The notes under the pieces are model-generated. The model saw nothing but the letters and a program-made list of their open reading frames with translations, searched no databases and was not told where the DNA came from. A program made the translations under genes and the position numbers. Below are positions 51,260 to 60,225 of a stretch of 64,000 bases of DNA, piece after piece. This DNA is from Lachnospiraceae bacterium YSD2013 (GTDB lineage Bacteria > Bacillota > Clostridia > Lachnospirales > Lachnospiraceae). The DNA lies in contig FMTX01000008.1 in the NCBI GenBank assembly GCA_900100895.1, forward strand, positions 124,001 through 188,000, given 5' to 3'. Numbering within the stretch: the stretch's first letter is position 1; the number at the start of each line of letters is the position of its first letter.

Positions 51260-52330
51260 TTACTCTGTTTTTTTGTACTTTTCTATGAGACTTACGATGG
51301 TAAGAATCGGTTGCATCTGGCCCGACTTGGTCATGGCCTCGATGTAGGACTGGCGGTTGCAGAAGAGCTCCTGAACTGATGATGTAAGTGTCTCGGGAGT
51401 CATGTCTTTCTCCGCAAGGACCATTGAGAATCCCTGAGCGGCAAAAGAATCTGCATTTAATATCTGGTCGCCTCGGCTGCCCGCATCAAGCGGAATTAAG
51501 AGGTTAGGCTTATGGAGTGCCAGTAACTCACAGATGGCATTGGCACCGGCGCGGGAAATTACTACGTCGGATGCGGCAAAAGCATCTTTTAAGTCTTCTT
51601 TTAAATATTCAAACTGTTTATAGCCTAAGGTGTCATTAAGGCTTTCGTCAAGGTTGCCCTTACCACATAAGTGGATAATCTGGAAATCTTTAAGAAGTGT
51701 GGGAAGGCTCTGACGGACACATTCATTAACGAGTCTTGAGCCCTGGCTGCCGCCGATTATAAGGAGCACGGGCTTAAACTCATGAAATCCGCAGAGGTCG
51801 AGGCCTTTCCTGCGAACGCCCTCGGTTAACTCTTCTCTGATGGGAGTGCCGGTAAGAACGCCCTTATCCGCGGGAACATAGTGCATGGTCTCGGGAAAGT
51901 TACAGCATATCTTCACGGCTGTGGGAATGCACAATTTATTGGCAAGTCCCGGTGTGATGTCGGATTCGTGGATGATGCAGGGAATCTTAAGCGCATGAGC
52001 GGCTCTTACGATGGGAACGCTCACAAAGCCGCCCTTGGAAAATACGATATCGGGCTGAATCTCCTTAAGGATTGACTTGGCCTCCGCAAATCCGTGAATG
52101 ATTCTGAATGGATCCGTAAAGTTCTTAAGGTCGAAGTATCTGCGGAACTTACCGGTGGACACCCCGTAGTAAGGAATGTCATAATCCTCGATAAGACGCT
52201 TCTCTATACCGTCCTTGGAACCGATGTAGCTTATCTCGTATCCCGCTTTCTTAAGCTCGGGGATAAGCGCGATGTTGGGGGTAACATGACCCGCGGTACC
52301 GCCACCCGTCAAAACAATTTTCTTACTCAT
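51260..52330 (-). CDS. murG: MurG, UDP-GlcNAc:lipid I N-acetylglucosaminyltransferase
   Basis: 356 residues, normal length. GT-B glycosyltransferase with the N-terminal loop GGGTAGHVTPNIALIPEL, IGSKDGIEKRLI, SKGGFVSVPIVRAA, and the UDP-GlcNAc site LLIIGGSQGSRLVNE and ISRAGANAICELLAL. It makes lipid II on the inner face of the membrane. Its ATG (52330) overlaps the stop of the TSCPD gene by one base. Found here outside a division-cell-wall cluster, as in many Lachnospiraceae. Confidence 0.95.
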   Translation of the reverse strand: MSKKIVLTGGGTAGHVTPNIALIPELKKAGYEISYIGSKDGIEKRLIEDYDIPYYGVSTGKFRRYFDLKNFTDPFRIIHGFAEAKSILKEIQPDIVFSKGGFVSVPIVRAAHALKIPCIIHESDITPGLANKLCIPTAVKICCNFPETMHYVPADKGVLTGTPIREELTEGVRRKGLDLCGFHEFKPVLLIIGGSQGSRLVNECVRQSLPTLLKDFQIIHLCGKGNLDESLNDTLGYKQFEYLKEDLKDAFAASDVVISRAGANAICELLALHKPNLLIPLDAGSRGDQILNADSFAAQGFSMVLAEKDMTPETLTSSVQELFCNRQSYIEAMTKSGQMQPILTIVSLIEKYKKTE

Positions 52331-52581
52331 TAAACTGCCTTCTTGGATGAATATTCTTGTAAAGCTCTTGCAAGCTGGTCGGGGCAGGAAGTGCTGCGGG
52401 GACCGCAGGTGATGCCTGAAAGTCTGTCGATTGCTTCCTGAACGGGCATACCTTCTATCAATGCCGCAAGGCCTTTATGGTTACCGTCGCATCCGCCGGT
52501 GAAACGAACGTCGTATACACGATCGTCTACAACTTCGAAATCTATTCCGATTGCACAAATTCCACTGGGTTTAAAATGCAT
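52330..52581 (-). CDS. TSCPD-domain protein
   Basis: 83 residues matching the short TSCPD family (TIGR03905 type): GICAIGIDFEV, VRFTGGCDGNHKGLAALIEGM and the name-giving STSCPDQLARAL. The same motif occurs at the C-terminus of vitamin B12-dependent ribonucleotide reductases; the stand-alone form is uncharacterised. GAAAGAGGTATAGC precedes the ATG. Upstream gene of murG. Confidence 0.9.
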   Translation of the reverse strand: MHFKPSGICAIGIDFEVVDDRVYDVRFTGGCDGNHKGLAALIEGMPVQEAIDRLSGITCGPRSTSCPDQLARALQEYSSKKAV

Positions 52582-52655
52582 AGCTATACCTCTTTCTCAA
52601 ACTAAACGGGTTAACAATTTCAGTTTCACATTATAGCACAAAATCATTAAAGTGA

Positions 52656-52664
52656 TGGTATAAT
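52656..52664 (+). promoter_or_regulatory. Extended -10 promoter element for exoA
   Basis: TGGTATAAT is an extended -10 about 50 bases before the TTG start at 52714. No good -35 is visible, which an extended -10 can tolerate. Confidence 0.5.
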
Positions 52665-52713
52665 TATGTCCAAACATCAATACGAAAAAAGAACATATTT
52701 GGAGGAAATTGCC

Positions 52714-53472
52714 TTGAAAATGATATCTTGGAACGTAAACGGCCTTCGCGCCTGCGTAGATAAGGGGTTTGCGGATTTCTTTAAGGAGGCTTCGGCAGAT
52801 TTCTTTTGCCTGCAGGAGACGAAGCTTCAGGAGGGTCAGATAGACTTAGAACTTCCCGAAGGCTACAAGGGTTACTGGAACTACGCGGAAAAGAAAGGGT
52901 ACTCCGGCACCGCAATCTTTACGAAGCACGAGCCCATCAGCGTCGCATACGGCATAGGTGTCGACGAGCACGACCACGAAGGCAGAGTGATTACGCTTGA
53001 GTATGACAATTTCTTTTTCATAACCTGCTATACGCCCAATTCCCAGGACGAGCTTCGACGCCTCGACTACCGTATGAAGTGGGAAGATGATTTCCTTGCT
53101 TATATCAATGGTTTGAAGAAAAAGAAACCTGTGATTTTCTGTGGCGACCTTAACGTGGCGCATCAGGAGATTGACTTAAAGAATCCTAAGACCAACCGCC
53201 GCAACGCAGGATTTACCGATGAGGAGCGTGGCAAGATGACCGACCTTCTTGCAAGCGGGTATGTGGATTCCTTCAGATATCTTTATCCCGATTTGAAGGA
53301 TGCGTACTCCTGGTGGTCTTACCGCTTCCATGCTCGTGAAAAGAACGCAGGCTGGCGTATCGACTACTTTATCGTCTCCGATGATATTAAGGACAAGATT
53401 ACGGGCGCGTCGATTCACAACGAAATCTACGGTTCCGACCACTGCCCGGTGGAGCTTGACATAGAGCTGTAA
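52714..53472 (+). CDS. exoA: Exodeoxyribonuclease III / AP endonuclease (ExoA)
   Basis: 252 residues from TTG 52714, chosen because GGAGG lies 8 bases upstream and because [13 protein letters not shown] then aligns with the family start. Catalytic motifs: [19 protein letters not shown] (metal Glu), [14 protein letters not shown] (Asp/Asn), [10 protein letters not shown] and [13 protein letters not shown] (Asp-His). It cuts DNA 5' to abasic sites in base-excision repair. Confidence 0.94.
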   Translation: MKMISWNVNGLRACVDKGFADFFKEASADFFCLQETKLQEGQIDLELPEGYKGYWNYAEKKGYSGTAIFTKHEPISVAYGIGVDEHDHEGRVITLEYDNFFFITCYTPNSQDELRRLDYRMKWEDDFLAYINGLKKKKPVIFCGDLNVAHQEIDLKNPKTNRRNAGFTDEERGKMTDLLASGYVDSFRYLYPDLKDAYSWWSYRFHAREKNAGWRIDYFIVSDDIKDKITGASIHNEIYGSDHCPVELDIEL

Positions 53473-53564
53473 TCGCTTCTTCTTGAAAAGAAAGCGTAAA
53501 TCGATTAATATAAAGGCGTACGAAAATTTGCGGAAATACATTATTAATTAATGGAGGAAATATA

Positions 53565-55145
53565 ATGGTTTCATGGAATAATTTAGACACTCTTGCAAGC
53601 TACAAGAAGCTTGCTTCAACCGGTAAGGTGAATCTTAAGGCCGCTATGAGCGGTGAGGCGGGAGCCAAGAGAGTTAAGGAATACAGTGTGCCCATGGCAT
53701 GCGGTCTTTCTTTTAACTATGCGGCTAAGGCTGTTGACGAGGACGTATTAAAGGTTCTCGAAGAGCTTGCGGGGGAAGCTGAACTTACCGAAAAGTTCAA
53801 AGCTTTATACAACGGCGAGGTTATCAACACAGGCGAGAAGAGACTCGTGCTTCATCAGCTTACCAGAGGCATGCTCGGTGACAAGGTTGTGGCTGACGGC
53901 GTAGACAAGAGAGAATTCTACGTAGGCGAGCAGAAGAAAATTGCAGAGTTCGCTGAGAAGGTTCACAGCGGTGCAATTGCCAACGCTAAGGGCGAGAAGT
54001 TCACCACAGTAGTTCAGATCGGTATCGGCGGAAGTGACTTAGGTCCCCGCGCTATGTACCTTGCTCTTGAAAACTGGGCCAAGAAGACCGGCAACTTCAA
54101 GATGGAAGCTAAGTTCATCTCCAACGTTGACCCCGATGATGCGGCAGCAGTACTTAACAGCGTAGATGTTGCTCATTCACTTTTCGTATTGGTATCCAAG
54201 TCCGGTACCACACTTGAGACTCTTACCAACGAAGCATTCGTTAAGGACGCTCTCAAGAACGCAGGTCTCGACGCTTCCAAGCACATGGTGGCAGTTACCA
54301 GCGAGACTTCACCTCTTGCCAAGAGCTCCGATTACCTCGCAGCTTTCTTTATGGATGATTATATCGGCGGACGTTTCTCTTCAACTTCAGCTGTAGGCGG
54401 AGCAGTATTGTCTCTTGCTTTCGGTCCTGAAGTATTCGCTCGTTTCTTAAACGGTGCGGCTGAAGAAGACAAGCTTGCCAAGAACGAAGACCTTCGCAAG
54501 AACCCCGCTATGCTCGATGCATTAATCGGCGTATATGAGAGAAATATCTTAGGCTTCGGCGCTACCGCAGTGCTTCCTTACTCACAGGCACTCAGCCGTT
54601 TCCCTGCACACCTTCAGCAGGCTGATATGGAGTCTAACGGTAAGTCCGTTAACCGTTTCGGCGAGCCCGTTAACTACGTAACAGGCCCCATTATCTTCGG
54701 TGAGCCCGGTACCAACGGCCAGCATTCTTTCTACCAGTTATTGCATCAGGGAACAGACATTATTCCCCTTCAGTTCATCGGCTTCAAGAACAGTCAGATC
54801 GGCACCGATGTAGACATTCAGGGCAGCACCAGCCAGCAGAAGCTTTGCGCTAACGTTGCCGCTCAGATTGTTGCTTTTGCCTGCGGTAAAGACGATGACA
54901 ACAAGAACAAGAACTTCGCAGGATGCAGACCTTCAAGCATCATCATCGGCGAGTCCCTTACTCCCGAAGCTTTGGGCGCACTCCTTTCACATTTCGAGAA
55001 CAAGATTATGTTCCAGGGCTTCACTTGGAACGTTAACTCCTTCGACCAGGAAGGCGTTCAGCTTGGTAAAGTCCTTGCCAAGAAAGTTCTTGCTCACGAG
55101 ACCGACGGCGCTCTTAAAGAGTACAGCGAGTTGTTGAACATCTAA
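53565..55145 (+). CDS. pgi: Glucose-6-phosphate isomerase
   Basis: 526 residues, the long form. Family motifs: VVQIGIGGSDLGPRAMYLAL, VSKSGTTLETLTNE, DDYIGGRFSSTSAVG, and the catalytic-loop regions VTGPIIFGEPGTNGQHSFYQ and LHQGTDIIPLQFIGF. It interconverts glucose-6-phosphate and fructose-6-phosphate. The codon usage is strongly biased (AAG, CTT, GTT), consistent with high expression. ATGGAGGAAATATA precedes the ATG. A terminator follows. Confidence 0.96.
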   Translation: MVSWNNLDTLASYKKLASTGKVNLKAAMSGEAGAKRVKEYSVPMACGLSFNYAAKAVDEDVLKVLEELAGEAELTEKFKALYNGEVINTGEKRLVLHQLTRGMLGDKVVADGVDKREFYVGEQKKIAEFAEKVHSGAIANAKGEKFTTVVQIGIGGSDLGPRAMYLALENWAKKTGNFKMEAKFISNVDPDDAAAVLNSVDVAHSLFVLVSKSGTTLETLTNEAFVKDALKNAGLDASKHMVAVTSETSPLAKSSDYLAAFFMDDYIGGRFSSTSAVGGAVLSLAFGPEVFARFLNGAAEEDKLAKNEDLRKNPAMLDALIGVYERNILGFGATAVLPYSQALSRFPAHLQQADMESNGKSVNRFGEPVNYVTGPIIFGEPGTNGQHSFYQLLHQGTDIIPLQFIGFKNSQIGTDVDIQGSTSQQKLCANVAAQIVAFACGKDDDNKNKNFAGCRPSSIIIGESLTPEALGALLSHFENKIMFQGFTWNVNSFDQEGVQLGKVLAKKVLAHETDGALKEYSELLNI

Positions 55146-55156
55146 TTAAGTGGATC

Positions 55157-55190
55157 AAAAGGCCTGAGCGCTTGTGGCTTGGGCCTTTTT
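55157..55190 (+). terminator. Intrinsic terminator after pgi
   Basis: AAAAGGCC-TG-AGC pairs with GCT-TG-GGCCTTTTT. Confidence 0.85.
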
Positions 55191-55207
55191 CTAGTGAAGG
55201 TTACAAT

Positions 55208-55633
55208 ATGAACAAGAAAATCTATTTCGCCGGCTCCATTCGCGGTGGCCGCGACGATGCGGAATTGTACAAAGAAATCATTGCGCATATAAAAGAAACC
55301 GACATAGTCCTTACCGAGCACATCGGTGACTTGTCATTAAGCCTACTTGAGAATGGGCGCGACAAGGATGCGCTTATTTATGAGCAGGATACAAACTGGC
55401 TTAAGGAGTGTGACGCGGTGATTGCGGAGTGTACTTCGCCGTCGCTTGGCGTGGGATATGAGCTTGCTTATGCGGAGAAATTGAATAAGCCTTGTTTTCT
55501 TTTGTACAGAAAGTCGAAGTGCGAGCTGTCGGCTATGCTTACGGGTAATCCGTATTATAAGATTTATCCGTATGAGACAAAAGCTGAGGCTTTTGAAATT
55601 GTTGACGGAATCTTAAGAGATTCCTTGGGATAA
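55208..55633 (+). CDS. Nucleoside 2-deoxyribosyltransferase-like protein
   Basis: 141 residues from ATG 55208. N-terminal FAGSIRGGRDD (nucleotide-binding turn), then EQDTNWLKECDAVIAECTSPSLGVGYELAYAEKL with the acidic catalytic region typical of the NDT/DNPH1 superfamily, here closest in layout to DNPH1/Rcl-like 5-hydroxymethyl-dUMP hydrolases. It may cleave or exchange the base of a deoxynucleoside or its monophosphate. Lies in its own unit after the pgi terminator. Confidence 0.83.
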   Translation: MNKKIYFAGSIRGGRDDAELYKEIIAHIKETDIVLTEHIGDLSLSLLENGRDKDALIYEQDTNWLKECDAVIAECTSPSLGVGYELAYAEKLNKPCFLLYRKSKCELSAMLTGNPYYKIYPYETKAEAFEIVDGILRDSLG

Positions 55634-55636
55634 TAT

Positions 55637-55666
55637 TTGTCCCCGTTAACGAAATTATGATATGAT
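55637..55666 (+). promoter_or_regulatory. Promoter placing transcription start at or near an ATG
   Basis: TTGTCC (55637-55642) and TATGAT (55661-55666), 18-base spacer. The expected start (about 55673) falls within two bases of the ATG at 55675. Confidence 0.5.
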
Positions 55667-55674
55667 ATTTGGGT

Positions 55675-56190
55675 ATGAGTAAGAACAGAAATCACAGACA
55701 AGACATCAGAAAAGATATCCGCAAATACGGCGGTGACATATTACGTTCCGATAACTTTAAGAGCAGTGCCAAGAACATCCAGCACTCGAACGTCTCGGTT
55801 ATGAAGCATTCCATGAAGGTAGCTTACGCAAGCATGTGGATTACCAGGAAATTGAGACTTAAGTGTAACAAGGAAGACCTCGTAAGAGGCGCGCTTCTTC
55901 ACGACTATTTCCTGTATGACTGGCACGACGACGACCACAGAGGGCTTAAGAACCTGCACGGATTCTATCATCCCGGCGTGGCGCTTAAGAACGCTATGGC
56001 AGAGTACACGCTCACTGAACGGCAAAAGAACATCATCAGCTCCCATATGTGGCCGCTTACGTTCAGGCACATTCCCAAGTGCAAGGAAGCCTGGGTGGTT
56101 ACCGCTGCGGACAAGTACGTTTCCACTATGGAATCGTTAAGACTTAATAAGCTTACTAAGACAGAAAGAATCAGGTCGAGGATTAAATAA
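55675..56190 (+). CDS. HD-domain phosphohydrolase
   Basis: 171 residues. HD signature residues: MKHSMKVAYAS (His), GALLHDYFLYD (HD), the acidic HDDDHRG, HPGVALKNA and IISSHMWPL, then the C-terminal Asp in AADKYVSTME. The family includes nucleotide phosphohydrolases. No ribosome site precedes the ATG at 55675, and the promoter suggests a leaderless or nearly leaderless mRNA. It is followed directly by the guanylate-kinase-like gene. Confidence 0.86.
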   Translation: MSKNRNHRQDIRKDIRKYGGDILRSDNFKSSAKNIQHSNVSVMKHSMKVAYASMWITRKLRLKCNKEDLVRGALLHDYFLYDWHDDDHRGLKNLHGFYHPGVALKNAMAEYTLTERQKNIISSHMWPLTFRHIPKCKEAWVVTAADKYVSTMESLRLNKLTKTERIRSRIK

Positions 56191-56778
56191 TTGGGTAAGA
56201 TTGTCTATATTATGGGGAAGAGCTCCACAGGCAAGGATACTATATTCAAGGAGCTTCTGAGAAAAAACACGTTTTCTTTTAAGACCATCGTGTCATACAC
56301 CACAAGACCGATTCGCGGGGGCGAGAAGGACGGCCACGAGTATCACTTTACAGACGAGGCCGGCTTTCAGAAGCTTAAGGAAGCGGGCAAGATTATCGAG
56401 GACCGTTGCTACGAGACCGTACACGGACCTTGGAGATATTTCACCGCGGACGATGGCCAGATCGATTTAAAATCAACCAATTACATCACCATCGGTACAA
56501 TAGAGTCTTACTTAAAGATTTGCGAGTACTACGGACGAGACTCCATCATTCCCGTGCTTGTGGACCTTGATGACGGCATCAGATTACAGCGTGCTCTTAA
56601 CAGGGAAAAGAAACAGCAGCATCCCAAGTACGAAGAAATGTGCCGCAGGTTTCTTGCGGATTCCGCAGACTTTTCCGATATTAAGATTGAAGAAGCGGGA
56701 ATCACAAGACGATTTTATAACAACGAATTGAAAGACTGTCTTAAGGAAATAGAGGATTATATTGCTGATAACATGTAG
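56191..56778 (+). CDS. Guanylate kinase-like protein
   Basis: 195 residues from a TTG codon immediately after the upstream stop. Walker A MGKSSTGKDT (8-17), then the GMP-binding signature TIVSYTTRPIRGGEKDGHEYHF and a long lid. It is close to Gmk in these motifs but has an atypical P-loop (SSTGKD rather than SGVGKS), so it may be a second paralog, not the essential Gmk. It lies directly upstream of yaaR and holB, where B. subtilis has tmk. Confidence 0.83.
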   Translation: MGKIVYIMGKSSTGKDTIFKELLRKNTFSFKTIVSYTTRPIRGGEKDGHEYHFTDEAGFQKLKEAGKIIEDRCYETVHGPWRYFTADDGQIDLKSTNYITIGTIESYLKICEYYGRDSIIPVLVDLDDGIRLQRALNREKKQQHPKYEEMCRRFLADSADFSDIKIEEAGITRRFYNNELKDCLKEIEDYIADNM

Positions 56779-56795
56779 TGTTTTCGGAGTAGCCT

Positions 56796-57236
56796 ATGGA
56801 CATTAAAATCAACCAGATTACGGGAGCAGGTCAGGTATACGACCCCACAAAAGTCCCGGAGACAAGTGAAGAATTTAAGTTCATGCTCATGAGTAAGATT
56901 TCTGAGGAGGATCTTCAGGCCCGCCTCACTACTCTTATGGAAGAAATCACCATGCAGGGCGAGCGCATTTCTAAGAAGAAAGATATTAAAGACATGCGCA
57001 AATACAGAAGTCTGATTAAGGACTTCATGAATGAAATTGTGTCGAGGTCCCATTCTTTTTCCAGAGAGAATTTCTTAGACAGAAAGGGTCGACACAGAGT
57101 GTACGGTATCATAAGACTTGTGGACGAGACGCTTGACGAGCTTGCGCAGGAGCTTATGAAAGAACAGAAAGACAACATTACGATACTTCAAAAGATAGGT
57201 GACATCAGGGGGCTTATCCTTGACATATTCACCTAA
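56796..57236 (+). CDS. yaaR: YaaR-family protein (DUF327)
   Basis: 146 residues, wholly helical, no signal peptide. Family features: N-terminal MDIKINQI, then [20 protein letters not shown], the central [16 protein letters not shown] and a basic [20 protein letters not shown] segment. Function unknown. Its position before holB and ricT is the same as in B. subtilis, which supports the call. Confidence 0.88.
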   Translation: MDIKINQITGAGQVYDPTKVPETSEEFKFMLMSKISEEDLQARLTTLMEEITMQGERISKKKDIKDMRKYRSLIKDFMNEIVSRSHSFSRENFLDRKGRHRVYGIIRLVDETLDELAQELMKEQKDNITILQKIGDIRGLILDIFT

Positions 57237-57247
57237 GGGTTGCGGGG

Positions 57248-58237
57248 ATGCCTAATTTTAACGATATAATCGGCCAGGACCTTATCAGGGAGCATTTTGA
57301 AACGGCCATTAAACAGAATAAAGTATCGCATGCATATATACTGTGCGGAGAGAAGTACTCGGGAAAAAAGTTTATTTCAAAGATTTTCGCGGGTGCTCTT
57401 TTATGTGAGTCTGAGGGAGAGGTGCCCTGTTGCAAGTGTCACAGCTGTTCTCAGACATTTTCGGACAATAACCCCGACGTGATATGGGTTACTCACGAGA
57501 AGCCTAATATTATCGGTGTAGACGATATTCGTACTCAGGTTAACGGAGACGTCAACATACGCCCTTACGGCGGCAAGAGAAAGATTTATATAATAGATGA
57601 AGCCGAGAAGATGAATCAGCAGGCCCAGAATGCGCTTCTTAAGACCTTTGAGGAGCCTCCGGAGTATGCGGTGATTATTCTTCTTGTTACGAATGCGGAG
57701 GAGCTTCTTCCGACAATTTTGAGCCGTGCCGTGCTTCTTAATATGAAGCCTGTTGCGGACGACCTTGTGAAGAAGTATCTTATGGAAGAAGTGAAAGTGC
57801 CCGATTACAGGGCTGACGTGTGCGTTGCTTTTTCCAGAGGCAATATTGGCAAGGCGAGGCTTCTGGCCGATAATGACGACTTTGACAATATGAGAAGGGA
57901 TGCCCTTTCTTTGCTTAAGAATCTGCACGGCGCAGATGTCGCGGACATTTCTCCTTTTGTTAAGAAAGCCGTGTCGATTAAGAACGATATTAATGATTTC
58001 CTCGATATCCTGACGGTGTGGTTTAGAGACATTTTGCTCCTTAAATCGGCTCCGGACACGGACATCTTGATTTTTAAGGAGGAAATACAGTATATTAAAA
58101 AGGTGGCGGAGCGTGCGTCGTATTCCGACATTACGCGGGCGCTCGAGGCGATTGAGGTTGCCAAGAGAAGACTCACCGCCAACGTTAACTTTGAACTCAC
58201 CATGGAATTGCTATTTTTAACCATACAGGAGATATAG
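57248..58237 (+). CDS. holB: DNA polymerase III subunit delta'
   Basis: 329 residues. Clamp-loader AAA+ fold: IGQDLIREHF, HAYILCGEKYSGKKFISK (Walker A region), a zinc-binding CCKCHSC, YIIDEAEKMNQQAQNALLKTFEEPPE (Walker B and sensor region), PTILSRAV (SRC-like). The Walker A is degenerate, as usual for delta'. Part of the replication clamp loader. Followed immediately by ricT. Confidence 0.92.
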   Translation: MPNFNDIIGQDLIREHFETAIKQNKVSHAYILCGEKYSGKKFISKIFAGALLCESEGEVPCCKCHSCSQTFSDNNPDVIWVTHEKPNIIGVDDIRTQVNGDVNIRPYGGKRKIYIIDEAEKMNQQAQNALLKTFEEPPEYAVIILLVTNAEELLPTILSRAVLLNMKPVADDLVKKYLMEEVKVPDYRADVCVAFSRGNIGKARLLADNDDFDNMRRDALSLLKNLHGADVADISPFVKKAVSIKNDINDFLDILTVWFRDILLLKSAPDTDILIFKEEIQYIKKVAERASYSDITRALEAIEVAKRRLTANVNFELTMELLFLTIQEI

Positions 58238-59116
58238 ATGACTAAAGTAGTAGGAGTACGTTTCCGTGAGGCAGGAAAGGTTTATTATTTTGCCCCCGGT
58301 AACCTTGATATTAAAAGAGACGATCACGTAATCGTCGAGACCGCAAGAGGTCTTGAGTACGGCACCGTAGTGCTTGGTGTGTGCGAGGTCGAGGACGATA
58401 AGATTATTCCTCCCCTTAAGGATGTTATCCGCGTAGCCACCAAGGCCGACGACGAGAGAGAGGCCACCAATCGCCGCAAGGAGAAAGAAGCCCTTCCCAT
58501 CTGTAAGGAAAAGATTGAGAAGAGAAATCTTCCCATGAAGCTTATTAATGCCGAGTATACTTTTGATAACAATAAGATTTTGTTTTACTATTTCAGCGAC
58601 GGCCGTGTAGACTTCAGAGAACTTGTTAAGGACCTTGCCGCTGTATTCCATACCCGTATCGAGATGCGTCAGGTAGGCGTCAGAGATGAGGCCAAGCTTC
58701 GCGGCGGTATCGGTATCTGCGGACGTCCGCTTTGCTGCAATACTTACATGGCAGATTTCCAGCCCGTATCCATCAAGATGGCCAAGGAGCAGAACCTTTC
58801 CCTTAACGCCACCAAGATTTCGGGCGTGTGCGGCAGACTTATGTGCTGCCTTAAGAATGAGCAGGAGACTTACGAAGAGCTTAACAGAAACCTTCCCAAT
58901 GTCGGTGACGAGGTTACCATCAATGCCGAGAACCGCAAGGGTCAGGTTCAGTCCGTGAACGTTCTTCGCCAGCTTGTTAAGGTAATTGTTGAAGAGAACG
59001 ATGAGAAAGAGTTAAGAGAATATAAGCCCGAAGAGCTTACATTTAAAAAGCGCAGACCCAAGAAGATTGAGCTTACCGAAGAAGAAAAGCGCGAACTTGA
59101 GGGCTTGGAGAATTAA
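58238..59116 (+). CDS. ricT: PSP1-domain protein RicT (YaaT)
   Basis: 292 residues. The PSP1 domain ends with the cysteine pattern GGIGICGRPLCC, then SGVCGRLMCC, which in B. subtilis binds Fe-S clusters in the RicA-RicF-RicT (YmcA-YlbF-YaaT) complex that helps RNase Y in mRNA maturation. A charged C-terminal tail follows. AGGAGATATAG spans the upstream stop. Gene order holB-ricT is conserved. Confidence 0.92.
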   Translation: MTKVVGVRFREAGKVYYFAPGNLDIKRDDHVIVETARGLEYGTVVLGVCEVEDDKIIPPLKDVIRVATKADDEREATNRRKEKEALPICKEKIEKRNLPMKLINAEYTFDNNKILFYYFSDGRVDFRELVKDLAAVFHTRIEMRQVGVRDEAKLRGGIGICGRPLCCNTYMADFQPVSIKMAKEQNLSLNATKISGVCGRLMCCLKNEQETYEELNRNLPNVGDEVTINAENRKGQVQSVNVLRQLVKVIVEENDEKELREYKPEELTFKKRRPKKIELTEEEKRELEGLEN

Positions 59117-59118
59117 TC

Positions 59119-59856
59119 TTGGAAGTTTTACTTAAAGAAAACGAGCGCATAGACGATTTGGAAAGAAACAATCTAAAGATTATCCAGGACCCCGGCAGAT
59201 TCTGTTTCGGGATGGATGCGGTGCTTCTTTCGGGATTTGTGCACGTTAAGAAAGACAGTAAGCTTCTGGACCTTGGTACGGGAACAGGTATTATACCGAT
59301 ATTACTTACCGCCAAGACCGAGGCTTCACATATAAGTGCTCTTGAAATTCAGGAGGACTCCGCAGATATGGCTATGCGGAGTGTGGCACTTAATAATCTT
59401 AATGAGAAAATCGAGGTGGTTGTTGGGGACATTAAAGAAGCGGACACATTGTTTCAGAAGTCTTCTTTTGACGCAATTACGTGTAATCCGCCGTACATGA
59501 TTGGGGAACACGGCCTTAAGAATCCTAAGGATGCTATGGCCATTGCAAGGCACGAGGTGCTTTGTACATTCGATGATGTGGCAAGAAGCTCCGCAGCGTT
59601 ACTTAAGCCCGGAGGAAGCCTGTTTTTGGTACACAGGCCGTTCAGACTTGCCGAAATATTTGAAACACTTAAGAAATACAAGCTTGAGCCTAAGCGCATG
59701 CAGCTTGTGTATCCTTTTGTGGACAAGGAACCCAATATGGTTCTGATTGAGGCTGTAAGAGGCGGGCGCTCTCGTATGACGGTACTTAAGCCGTTAATTA
59801 TTTACAAACAGCCGGGTGTATATACTGATGATATATACGACATATATGGTTATTGA
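59119..59856 (+). CDS. YabB/TrmN6-type SAM-dependent methyltransferase
   Basis: 245 residues from TTG 59119 just after ricT. Motifs: FCFGMDAVLLSGFV, LLDLGTGTGIIPILL (motif I) and the N6-adenine/glutamine-type catalytic DAITCNPPYMIGEHG (NPPY). E. coli TrmN6 methylates A37 of tRNA1(Val); the B. subtilis homolog is YabB. The target here is inferred. The acpP promoter begins inside its last codons. Confidence 0.88.
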   Translation: MEVLLKENERIDDLERNNLKIIQDPGRFCFGMDAVLLSGFVHVKKDSKLLDLGTGTGIIPILLTAKTEASHISALEIQEDSADMAMRSVALNNLNEKIEVVVGDIKEADTLFQKSSFDAITCNPPYMIGEHGLKNPKDAMAIARHEVLCTFDDVARSSAALLKPGGSLFLVHRPFRLAEIFETLKKYKLEPKRMQLVYPFVDKEPNMVLIEAVRGGRSRMTVLKPLIIYKQPGVYTDDIYDIYGY

Positions 59857-59881
59857 CAAACAAAAACAGACAACCTATACT
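59853..59881 (+). promoter_or_regulatory. Strong promoter for acpP
   Basis: TTGACA (59853-59858) and TATACT (59876-59881), 17-base spacer, overlapping the stop of the preceding gene. Near consensus, as expected for a highly expressed gene. Confidence 0.78.
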
Positions 59882-59919
59882 TTGCTTGAACAGTATAGAT
59901 ATACAAGAAGGAGATTTAA

Positions 59920-60150
59920 ATGTTAGACAGGATTATTGATATTATCAGAGAGCAGTTGAATATTGATGATGTTGAAATCACAGAGGATACATCTTTTAAG
60001 GATGATCTTGGAGTAGATTCTTTGGATTTACTTGAACTTGTTATGGCTTTTGAAGAGGAGTACAACATGGAACTCGATCCCGAGGAGCTTGAAGGAATTC
60101 AGACCGTCGGCGATGTTATGGAGTTCATTAAGAAATATACCGATCAGTAA
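59920..60150 (+). CDS. acpP: Acyl carrier protein
   Basis: 76 residues, four-helix ACP. The phosphopantetheine attachment Ser lies in LGVDSLDLLELVMAFEEEYN. AAGAAGGAGATTT precedes the ATG. It carries fatty-acyl intermediates in fatty acid and phospholipid synthesis. Its own promoter and terminator make it a single-gene unit. Confidence 0.95.
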   Translation: MLDRIIDIIREQLNIDDVEITEDTSFKDDLGVDSLDLLELVMAFEEEYNMELDPEELEGIQTVGDVMEFIKKYTDQ

Positions 60151-60161
60151 GAAATTTAAAG

Positions 60162-60197
60162 CGGCTCCGGCATAAGTTGGCCGGAGCTATTTTTTTG
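60162..60197 (+). terminator. Intrinsic terminator after acpP
   Basis: GCTCCGG (60164) pairs with CCGGAGC (60181), then TATTTTTTT. Confidence 0.88.
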
Positions 60198-60225
60198 TCA
60201 GGTACACTCAGAAACGGAGGTAGAA

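Noticed and set aside
53473-53500. Possible terminator after exoA
   Set aside because: The CGCTT...AAGCG pairing is short and lacks a T run.
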